Assembly (NCBI GenBank): GCA_023488865.1
Contig: JAMDDG010000018.1
Location: 1-5,198, forward strand
Length of the DNA: 5,198 bases
Direction of reading: 5' to 3'
Source: Bacteroidota bacterium
GTDB lineage: Bacteria; Bacteroidota; Bacteroidia; Bacteroidales; Prolixibacteraceae
The position numbers and the translations under genes are program-made. This document shows, in pieces, positions 1-5,198 of the stretch. The notes under the pieces were generated by a model. That model did not search any database. It was given only the letters and a program-made list of their open reading frames with translations, and was not told where the DNA came from. The first letter of the stretch is position 1. Each line of letters starts with the position of its first letter.

Positions 1-1
1 T

Positions 2-238
2 TCAGAAGGATTGTATAACATTAAATTCAGATTTTTAAAACCGGTAAAGGCAAACGGAAAGATGATTCTTGAGACAAAAACATTTATTAATCAGATGTTA
101 AATGTTAAACAGGAAACAGAAGAGATTGAAATGAAGGATATTCACTTTCCTGATATGGAATGTGATTTTATACCCTACTATAGAGTCGGTTCAACAAGGA
201 TATTCCCATTTTATGTTAAAATAGAAAAACTTAAATGA
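2..238 (+). CDS. C-terminal end of an unrecognised protein (5' truncated)
   Basis: This frame is open from the left edge (first whole codon TCA at base 2) to a TGA at 236-238, giving 78 residues. A TTG at base 11 could be read as a start, but the frame stays open upstream of it with no leader, so it is better read as the tail of a larger gene. The visible part alternates hydrophobic and charged residues and has no transmembrane segment. It ends with aromatic-rich strands (DFIPYYRVG, then FPFYVKIEKL), which suggests a beta-sandwich terminus like those closing secreted glycoside hydrolases or sulfatases. I do not recognise the family. It lies upstream of, and in the same direction as, the sulfatase but 368 bases away, so the two need not be co-transcribed. 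It is real coding sequence with fair confidence; the function is unknown. Confidence 0.6.
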   Translation, partial: SEGLYNIKFRFLKPVKANGKMILETKTFINQMLNVKQETEEIEMKDIHFPDMECDFIPYYRVGSTRIFPFYVKIEKLK

Positions 239-239
239 C

Positions 240-464
240 ATTTTCAGAATCGCGTGGGCTAACTATATTGCTTACGGTAAAAAGATTGAATTCGTTAAAT
301 CAAATCTTGTTTTGTAGAAGTTTAATAGCTCAAATGATGCCAAGGGTGCTTTTGCAGATGGAACACCGGTCAGTTCAATTAATCCTGCAGAAGGCGAAGA
401 GTGTTATAGCATACAATATCAGGGTAATGACTGCCCATATGGTGAGGTTGGTTTGTTGGTTTAG
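240..464 (+). pseudogene. Probable decayed gene fragment with an internal TAG
   Basis: Read from base 240, this frame gives a protein-like sequence with one in-frame stop, TAG at 315-317, before the final TAG at 462-464. The first part contains AWANYIAYGKKIEFVKSN. The second contains DAKGAFADGTPVSSINP, then EECYSIQYQGND and PYGEVGLLV. Glycine, aspartate, asparagine and proline are distributed as in a folded protein. The competing frame 235-471 has an ATG overlapping the preceding stop (ATGA), but its product is a Leu/Arg/Met-rich string that looks like an out-of-frame shadow. No start codon or leader precedes the fragment. The frame opens only at base 225, inside the end of the previous gene, so the fragment lacks its 5' part. 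The family is not recognised. A sequencing error producing the stop, or chance openness, are the alternatives. Confidence 0.35.
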
Positions 465-489
465 TGCTTAGCCTAACATAAAGCCATTG

Positions 490-534
490 AAACAGGGTAA
501 AATATCAAAAATAAAGCGACGAAATAGGGTAAAA
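490..534 (+). repeat. Two near-identical 13-mers, AAA(C/T)AGGGTAAAA
   Basis: AAACAGGGTAAAA lies at 490-502 and AAATAGGGTAAAA at 522-534, matching at 12 of 13 positions. Their starts are 32 bases apart, about three helical turns, so both would lie on the same DNA face. They are 73 or more bases upstream of the sulfatase ATG and upstream of the possible -7 box. A tandem regulator-binding site is possible; in such A-rich DNA coincidence is also possible. Confidence 0.35.
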
Positions 535-571
535 AAACCATAAAAACTAACAAAATGGAATAAAAGACAAA

Positions 572-579
572 TATCATTG
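572..579 (+). promoter_or_regulatory. Weak candidate -7 promoter box for the sulfatase gene
   Basis: TATCATTG matches the Bacteroidota -7 consensus TAnnTTTG at all but one defined position and lies 27 bases before the ATG at 607, which would leave a short untranslated leader. No TTG or TTTG element is seen at the expected -33 spacing, where the sequence is A-rich. The site is proposed only from position and partial match. Confidence 0.2.
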
Positions 580-606
580 TAAAAAAATTTTAAAAAATAA
601 ACGTAT

Positions 607-2436
607 ATGAAAAAATGGATCACTGGAATATTCAAATTTAAAACACTGTCTTTGGTGTTATCTCCGATCTTTGCACTCGGATGTACAAAGACAACGCCCC
701 GTCAACCCAATGTAATTTTAATAATGACTGATGACCAGGGTTATGGGGACATGTCATGTAATGGGCACCCTAAATTAAAAACGCCCAATTTAGATAGGTT
801 ATACAATGAGGGTATTCATTTCACCGATTTTCATGTTTCCCCCTATTGTTCGCCTACCCGTGCTTCATTAATGACCGGGCGCGATTTCCGAAGGGTTGGG
901 GTCTGGCATACTTATGGTGGCCGTGACTGGCTGAATGAAGACGAGACAACCATCGCTGATATATTCAAATTCAATGGTTATGCAACGGGGCATTTTGGTA
1001 AATGGCACCTGGGCGATAATTATCCATTTGCACCACAATTCAGGGGGTTTGACACCTCCCTTATGCTTGAAAATTCAGGCATGGGGGCAGCAGATGGATA
1101 TTGGGGCAATGACCGCTTTAACGACACTTATTTTCTAAACGGGAAACCTGTAAAAACCAATGGTTTTTGTACGGATGTTTTTGTAGGTCATGCATTGGAA
1201 TTTATCGAAAAGCACAAAGATGGGCCTTTCTTCGTTTATCTGGCAATCAATCTTCCCCACCAGCCCTGGAATATTCCGTCCAAATACAGGATGAAATACG
1301 ATTCTGCCAATAGTACAGATACCTCCGAGGTGGTTCCCTATATAAACAGGAATATGGCAAGGTTTTATGGTTCAATTGATAAAATCGATGAACAGGTGGG
1401 TAAGGTTTTGGCCTTTTTGGACCAACAAAAATTGGACAAAAATACAATTGTCATGTTCCTCACGGACAATGGGACGGTCAGCTCGGAATATAATGCCGGT
1501 ATGCGCGGACGAAAAGGAAGTCCCTACGAAGGGGGCCATCGTGTTCCCCTGTTTATTCGCTGGCCAAATGGTAAATTTCTTTCAGGGAAGGAAGTTAAAG
1601 AACTTACCACCCATATGGATATAGTTCCTACCCTGATTGATTTATGTGGCCTGAAAACACAAAAAAAACTTTCTTTTGACGGGCAAAGTTTAAAACCACT
1701 ACTTTACAATGATCATTCCAATTGGAACAATGAACGTACCTATATTAGCCAGGCAACCCAGTTTATACCTGGTAATTACCATATAACAGCGCCGGAATGG
1801 GGCAATACGGTAGTATGTAAACAAAAATGGAGGCTGGTGAACAATGAGTTGTACGATTTGAAAAGTGATCCGGGCCAGAAAAATAATTTGGCGGACCGCC
1901 ATCCAGGGGTAGTTAAAGAATTGAAGGATGACTATGAAAAATATTGGAAAGATATTCAGCCTTATACCGAAAGAATAGCCCGTGTACACTTAGGAAACCC
2001 CCAACAACCGGTTACTACATTTTCGCTTTCCGGTGTTACCCCGTGTGAGGGGTGTCCTGCAGAATGGTCAATGGATGGCGCCATTAAGGCCCGCGGGATA
2101 ACCGGTAAATGGCCGGTGTTTGTAGAACAACCGGGGTTATACGAAGTCGAATTACGACGTTGGCCAAGAGAACTGGACCAGGCCATAAATGCGTATAAAG
2201 GATTAGGGGGCAGGGTGCCAATAAAAGAATTCAGCAAAGATGCCGTGCAGATATCCCCGGATAGCGCAAGGGTAAAAATTGGGGATACTGATATTTGTCG
2301 AAAGATAAACCCGGATGCAAAATCAATCCGTTTTCAAATTACTTTGGCCAAGGGGCCAACAGATTTACAAACATGGTTTATTGACAAAGATGGGACTGCC
2401 AGGGTAGCCTATTGGGTTTACGTGAACCGGCTTTAA
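607..2436 (+). CDS. Type I formylglycine sulfatase, exported lipoprotein
   Basis: This enzyme hydrolyses sulfate esters, most plausibly on a carbohydrate. The 609-residue product begins with a lipoprotein signal: basic MKKW, a hydrophobic stretch, and ALGC ending at Cys26. The alkaline-phosphatase-like sulfatase fold follows. Metal residues are Asp42-Asp43 in MTDDQGYGD. The first sulfatase signature CSPTRASLMTGR places the Cys to be converted to formylglycine at residue 81 and Arg at 85. The second signature is GYATGHFGKWHLG (Lys132, His134), with Phe130 where the usual pattern has a smaller residue. His218 lies in LPHQPW, Asp287-Asn288 in LTDNG, and Lys303 and His311 in the following GRKGSPYEGGHR. 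The LYDLKSDPGQKNNLAD segment closes the catalytic part. Residues from about 460 form an extra C-terminal beta-rich domain seen in many bacterial arylsulfatases. The Cys-type site needs a formylglycine-generating enzyme or anaerobic sulfatase-maturing enzyme encoded elsewhere. The residue after Cys26 is Thr, with no clear acidic surface-export signal, so the face of the outer membrane is uncertain. No Shine-Dalgarno is seen. The S1 subfamily and substrate cannot be fixed from sequence alone. Confidence 0.95.
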   Translation: MKKWITGIFKFKTLSLVLSPIFALGCTKTTPRQPNVILIMTDDQGYGDMSCNGHPKLKTPNLDRLYNEGIHFTDFHVSPYCSPTRASLMTGRDFRRVGVWHTYGGRDWLNEDETTIADIFKFNGYATGHFGKWHLGDNYPFAPQFRGFDTSLMLENSGMGAADGYWGNDRFNDTYFLNGKPVKTNGFCTDVFVGHALEFIEKHKDGPFFVYLAINLPHQPWNIPSKYRMKYDSANSTDTSEVVPYINRNMARFYGSIDKIDEQVGKVLAFLDQQKLDKNTIVMFLTDNGTVSSEYNAGMRGRKGSPYEGGHRVPLFIRWPNGKFLSGKEVKELTTHMDIVPTLIDLCGLKTQKKLSFDGQSLKPLLYNDHSNWNNERTYISQATQFIPGNYHITAPEWGNTVVCKQKWRLVNNELYDLKSDPGQKNNLADRHPGVVKELKDDYEKYWKDIQPYTERIARVHLGNPQQPVTTFSLSGVTPCEGCPAEWSMDGAIKARGITGKWPVFVEQPGLYEVELRRWPRELDQAINAYKGLGGRVPIKEFSKDAVQISPDSARVKIGDTDICRKINPDAKSIRFQITLAKGPTDLQTWFIDKDGTARVAYWVYVNRL

Positions 2437-2446
2437 TCTTTAAAAA

Positions 2447-2507
2447 TTAACCGGAAAACCTCAACAGGTCGTGATAATACAAAGAAAACCGGTCTTTATC
2501 CGGTTAA
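2447..2507. repeat. Nested CCGG-centred inverted repeats between sulfatase and URO-D genes
   Basis: TTAACCGGA at 2447-2455 is perfectly complementary to TCCGGTTAA at 2499-2507, with a 43-base loop. The same right arm can instead pair with AACCGG at 2487-2492 through CCGGTT at 2500-2505, leaving a seven-base loop. The two stems exclude one another. A third AACCGG lies at 2425-2430, in the end of the sulfatase gene. On the + strand no T-run follows the stem, so it is not a standard intrinsic terminator. On the - strand the small hairpin is followed by TTTTCTTT, which is terminator-like, but no - strand gene is seen here. It could be an RNA-processing or attenuation structure, an operator, or chance. 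Confidence 0.4.
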
Positions 2508-2561
2508 ATAATCAAAATTGGAAATTCTTAGTATCTAATTAAATAAACAACGTCAAGACAT

Positions 2562-3800
2562 ATGGACTCAAGAGAACGTATTCTTGTAGCTATTCATCAC
2601 AAACAACCCGACAGGGTTCCTGTAGATATTGGGGCTACACCCAGTTCAGGAATTTCTGCTGTGGCCTATCATAATCTGATTAATTACCTGGGATTAAATC
2701 ACCTTAAAAACCATGTCTATGATGTAATTCAGGAAGTCACACAACCTGAGATGGAGTTATTAGAATTATTTAAAGTCGATGTTCTTGATATTGGCAGATT
2801 CTTTAACTCATCCGGGAATTACTGGCATAAATTGGAGCTAATGAGCGGCTATCCCGGACTTTATCCCAAATGGTTTAATCCGGAAAAACAACCCGATGGA
2901 AGTTGGCTGGCTGCCGGGCAGACAGGTGAATATATCGGGAAGATGCCTGTTGGTGCTACATTTTTCGATCAGTTGATTTTTCCATATGTAAACGGTTACC
3001 CCGATAACTTTAATAATATCAGTCACGATATGTCCAGGGTGATATGGGGTGGTTTTGGATTCCCTCCTTACGACAGGATAAATGAAAAGGACTTCTGGAA
3101 ATTACTAAGGGAGACAATCATTGAAGAGCGGTCTAAAACAGACAAAGCTCTTCTTATCGGTGTTGGTTGTAATCTTTTCGAATGGGGTACATTCCTGCGC
3201 AGAATTGATAATTTTCTGATGGACCTTTATCTGGAACCTGTAAATGTCCACAGGCTTCTTGATAAACTGCTGGAAATGCATATGGATTTCCTTTCAAAAA
3301 TATGTGAAGCAGTTGGAGATGTGGTTGATATTATAAAATTCGGCGATGACCTCGGGACAAATACCGGACCATTTATGCCAAATGAAATATATAATGAATT
3401 TTTCAGGCCAAGGCATAAAATTATGTGCGATTATGTAAAAGCAAATTGCTCAGCACACACAATGCTTCACTGCTGTGGAGGTATATATGAACTTATCCCT
3501 GAGTTGATTGAAGCAGGTTTTGAAATCCTTAATCCCGTGCAGATCAATGCAATCAATATGGAACCGGAACGACTGAAAAAAGAATTCGGCAATGAAATGA
3601 CTTTTTGGGGAGGTGGCGCCAATACCCAGAGTATTCTTAACCGTGCCACCCCTCAGCAGGTAAAAGACCATGTTAAACACAATATTGAGATATTCTCAAA
3701 AGGAGGGGGATATGTGTTTAACACAGTTCATAATATTATGCCCGATGTCCCGCCTCAGAATATTATTGCAATGTTCGAGGCAGTTCAGGAATTTCACTGA
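2562..3800 (+). CDS. URO-D/corrinoid methyltransferase superfamily protein
   Basis: The 412-residue product has no signal peptide or membrane segment and should be cytoplasmic. It opens with MDSRERILVAIHHKQPDRVP, the typical beginning of URO-D-fold proteins (Pfam URO-D), which supports the ATG at 2562. Inside are a GDDLGTNTGPFM segment (Asp262-Asp263), an HxC motif in LHCCGG (His303, Cys305), the EAGFEILNPVQ strand-turn, FWGGGANTQ (Trp349 to Gln356), and a C-terminal VHNIMPDVPPQN (His390 onward). In MtaA/CmuA-type relatives, HxC is part of a zinc site that activates a thiol for methyl transfer from a corrinoid protein. The canonical third, downstream Cys is not evident here. The protein is longer than typical haem-pathway HemE (about 350), and its neighbours are glycan enzymes, so a HemE role is unlikely. 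Many paralogues of this kind in glycan degraders have no assigned reaction. It lies 125 bases after the sulfatase and 92 before the GH38-like gene. No Shine-Dalgarno is visible. The family is sure; the function is open. Confidence 0.9.
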   Translation: MDSRERILVAIHHKQPDRVPVDIGATPSSGISAVAYHNLINYLGLNHLKNHVYDVIQEVTQPEMELLELFKVDVLDIGRFFNSSGNYWHKLELMSGYPGLYPKWFNPEKQPDGSWLAAGQTGEYIGKMPVGATFFDQLIFPYVNGYPDNFNNISHDMSRVIWGGFGFPPYDRINEKDFWKLLRETIIEERSKTDKALLIGVGCNLFEWGTFLRRIDNFLMDLYLEPVNVHRLLDKLLEMHMDFLSKICEAVGDVVDIIKFGDDLGTNTGPFMPNEIYNEFFRPRHKIMCDYVKANCSAHTMLHCCGGIYELIPELIEAGFEILNPVQINAINMEPERLKKEFGNEMTFWGGGANTQSILNRATPQQVKDHVKHNIEIFSKGGGYVFNTVHNIMPDVPPQNIIAMFEAVQEFH

Positions 3801-3840
3801 AAAAAAGTTGATACTTAACAAAAACAATAAGGTGTGGTTC

Positions 3841-3860
3841 CCTGACTGCCGACAGGCAAG
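3841..3860. repeat. Degenerate GC-rich extragenic palindrome
   Basis: The spacer is AT-rich except for CCTGACTGCCGACAGGCAAG. It contains TGCC-GACA-GGCA (3847-3858) and the imperfect palindrome CTGCCGACAG. As I recall, many Bacteroidota genomes carry dispersed extragenic palindromes close to CTGCCTGCCGGCAGGCAGG, and this looks like a worn copy. Flanking AAGGT (3829-3833) and ACCTT (3867-3871) are complementary and could extend the fold. No T-run follows, so it is not a clear terminator. It sits between two co-directional genes. Confidence 0.3.
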
Positions 3861-3892
3861 CATCAAACCTTAAACAAACAAATTATTTACAG

Positions 3893-5198
3893 ATGAAAAA
3901 AGCAAATTTAACAACATTTCTGATCATGTTGCTTGTGTTTATAAGTACCATGCGGATGAACGGTCAGGATACACCATCGCCAAAAGTTGATTTTTTAAAT
4001 GCCCCCGTACTATTTAAAGAGGGTGGAAAATCTTACCAACAGGTGGTTGCAAGTTGCCAGGCAGAAAAACCGGGAAAGATTATCTTTCTGGAAGGTGGTA
4101 AAGAACTTTTGAAGGCCGGCCTCAAAAAAGGCAACAACCGGTTCCTGCTTACATTCCCGGCAGTTAGCCGGCCAAAAAAGATGGCCATTGCTACAAAGAT
4201 CGATGACAAACCTGCCGGGAAATACCCTGTTACCCTTGTCCCGCCAAAGAAATGGGAGATCTATTTTGTGCAGCATTCACACACCGATGTAGGGTACACA
4301 CGTCCCCAGTCCGAGATCCTTGCCGAACATATGCGCTACATTGACTATGCCCTGGATTATTGTGACCAGACAGACAATTTGCCTGATGATGCGAAGTTCC
4401 GGTGGACCTGCGAATCGTCGTGGGTTACCAGGGAATACCTCAGGACGAGGCCTGCCCCACAGGTTGAAAGGCTCAAAAAGAGAATAGATGAAGGACGGAT
4501 TGAGGTAACAGGAATGTACCTTAATATGACTGAGATTGCGGATGAAAATGTTATGTACGATTTCCTCCAACCCTTAAAAGAATTCAATAAACTCGGTATC
4601 CCGGTAAAGACGGCCATGCAGGATGACGTTAACGGTGTTGCCTGGTGCTTACCTGATTATTTTAAGAATACGGGGGTCAAATTCCTTACGATGGGGATTA
4701 ATGAAACCAGGTCTATACGGCCATTCGACAAACCTACCTGTTTTTGGTGGGAATCGCCATCGGGCGAAAGAATGCTTGCCTTCCGTGCTAACACTTATCA
4801 TGATGGCAATATCTACGGACTTGAAAATAAATCACCTGATTTTCCTGCTAATATTTTGTGGCATCTTGCTGATCTTGAAAGCAAAGATTATCCGTTCGAC
4901 AGGATTGCAATTCAATTTTCCGGGTATCGTGCTGATAATTCACCTCCTTCAATTGGAGCATGCGAACGTGTTAAATTGTGGAACGCCAAATATGAATGTC
5001 CGAAACTCAGACTGGCAACAATCAGTGAGTTCCCGGAATATGTTGAGAAGAATTATGCCGAAAAGCTGCCTGTTTACCGTAATGCATGGCTTGACTGGTG
5101 GACCGATGGTTGCGGGACAGCTTCGCGGGAAACTGCTGAAATAAGAAAAACCCAGAATATGAAACAGGTTGGTGAAGGGTTGTTTGCCATGGCCTCGA
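3893..5198 (+). CDS. Exported GH38-like glycosidase, N-terminal part (3' truncated)
   Basis: The frame is open from ATG 3893 to the right edge: 435 whole codons plus one base, with no stop. Family members commonly run to 800 residues or more, so about half is present. Residues 1-24 form a signal peptide (MKKANL, hydrophobic core, likely cut near NGQ at 23-25), supporting this start and export. Residues 26 to about 120 form an accessory domain of short beta strands. The GH38 catalytic domain begins at about 124 with FVQHSHTDVGYT, whose His130 and Asp132 match the zinc ligands of the family HSHxDxGW motif. Further on come FRWTCESSW (Glu174, Trp177), IEVTGMYLNMTEIADEN, and MQDDVNGVAW, where Asp245 fits the catalytic nucleophile position (D-x-x-G). 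The final part, WLDWWTDGCGTASRETAE, enters the helical region. The canonical HD-x3-G zinc His appears to be Thr404. GH38 enzymes are retaining alpha-mannosidases or close relatives; this divergent member's substrate is unproven. No Shine-Dalgarno is seen. Confidence 0.88.
   Translation, partial: MKKANLTTFLIMLLVFISTMRMNGQDTPSPKVDFLNAPVLFKEGGKSYQQVVASCQAEKPGKIIFLEGGKELLKAGLKKGNNRFLLTFPAVSRPKKMAIATKIDDKPAGKYPVTLVPPKKWEIYFVQHSHTDVGYTRPQSEILAEHMRYIDYALDYCDQTDNLPDDAKFRWTCESSWVTREYLRTRPAPQVERLKKRIDEGRIEVTGMYLNMTEIADENVMYDFLQPLKEFNKLGIPVKTAMQDDVNGVAWCLPDYFKNTGVKFLTMGINETRSIRPFDKPTCFWWESPSGERMLAFRANTYHDGNIYGLENKSPDFPANILWHLADLESKDYPFDRIAIQFSGYRADNSPPSIGACERVKLWNAKYECPKLRLATISEFPEYVEKNYAEKLPVYRNAWLDWWTDGCGTASRETAEIRKTQNMKQVGEGLFAMAS

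Larger units (their letters stand above)
465..606. other. AT-rich intergenic leader before the sulfatase gene
   Basis: This stretch is dominated by A-runs and holds no open frame of note. It contains a 13-base sequence repeated with one mismatch and a weak match to the Bacteroidota -7 box, both listed separately. I see no tRNA, riboswitch-like fold or strong terminator. The last 15 bases before the ATG at 607 are nearly all A/T and contain no GGAGG-like site, as is usual for Bacteroidota leaders. Confidence 0.6.

Noticed and set aside
235..471. 78-codon frame whose ATG overlaps the preceding stop as ATGA
   Set aside because: The overlap looks like translational coupling, but the product is a Leu/Arg/Met-rich string with no recognisable domain, and another frame in the same DNA reads far more like protein. 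Treated as a shadow.
1247..2237. Open frames on the - strand inside the sulfatase gene (for example 1699-1989 and 1962-2237)
   Set aside because: They lie antisense to a gene with well-conserved catalytic motifs, have no leaders, and give low-complexity or unlikely products.
2487..2510. Intrinsic terminator after the sulfatase gene
   Set aside because: The six-pair hairpin is not followed by a T-run on the + strand, so termination of the sulfatase transcript here is not supported.
2562..3800. Identification as HemE of haem synthesis
   Set aside because: The fold is shared, but the length (412), the HxC motif and the glycan-gene context fit the URO-D-like paralogues rather than the haem enzyme.
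4010..4617. Open frames on the - strand over the GH38-like gene
   Set aside because: They are shadows of the real + strand frame, which runs unbroken from 3893 to the window end and carries the GH38 motifs.
4623..5144. A + strand frame of 173 codons in the right-hand part
   Set aside because: It overlaps the GH38-like gene in another frame, and its product shows no motifs; the GH38 frame explains this DNA.
1..5198. CRISPR array, tRNA/rRNA genes, insertion sequence or attachment site
   Set aside because: No regularly spaced repeats, cloverleaf-like sequence, transposase frame or matched terminal inverted repeats were seen on either strand.

Overview
The window most likely comes from a member of the Bacteroidota, perhaps a Marinilabiliales/Prolixibacteraceae-like marine or gut glycan degrader. 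Three things point there: the gaps are strongly AT-rich, none of the three well-defined start codons has a Shine-Dalgarno sequence, and the genes are of the polysaccharide-utilisation kind (exported lipoprotein sulfatase, exported GH38-type glycosidase). The taxonomy is inferred from style; no rRNA or marker gene is present.

Layout, all on the + strand. (1) Bases 2-238 are the last 78 codons of a gene cut by the left edge; the product is not recognised. (2) Bases 239-606 hold no convincing intact gene. A protein-like reading frame interrupted by one TAG (240-464) looks like a decayed gene. It is followed by an AT-rich spacer with a repeated 13-mer and a weak promoter-like box. (3) Bases 607-2436 encode a complete type I (formylglycine) sulfatase lipoprotein of 609 residues. 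(4) Bases 2437-2561 form a spacer with competing CCGG-centred inverted repeats. (5) Bases 2562-3800 encode a complete 412-residue cytoplasmic protein of the uroporphyrinogen decarboxylase (URO-D)/corrinoid methyltransferase superfamily. (6) Bases 3801-3892 form a short spacer with a degenerate GC-rich palindrome. (7) From 3893 to the right edge runs the first 435 codons of an exported glycoside hydrolase family 38-like protein (alpha-mannosidase superfamily). This gene has no stop codon in the window.

The last three genes are co-directional with gaps of 125 and 92 bases and could form one operon or a loosely spaced cluster. The exported sulfatase would remove sulfate esters and the exported GH38-like enzyme would cleave glycosidic bonds, plausibly alpha-mannosides. 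The cytoplasmic URO-D-like protein is the unusual partner. If it is a methyltransferase rather than a haem enzyme, the cluster could process a sulfated and methylated glycan, but that is a hypothesis. No SusC/SusD pair, sensor or transposase is visible, so assignment to a canonical PUL cannot be made from this window alone.
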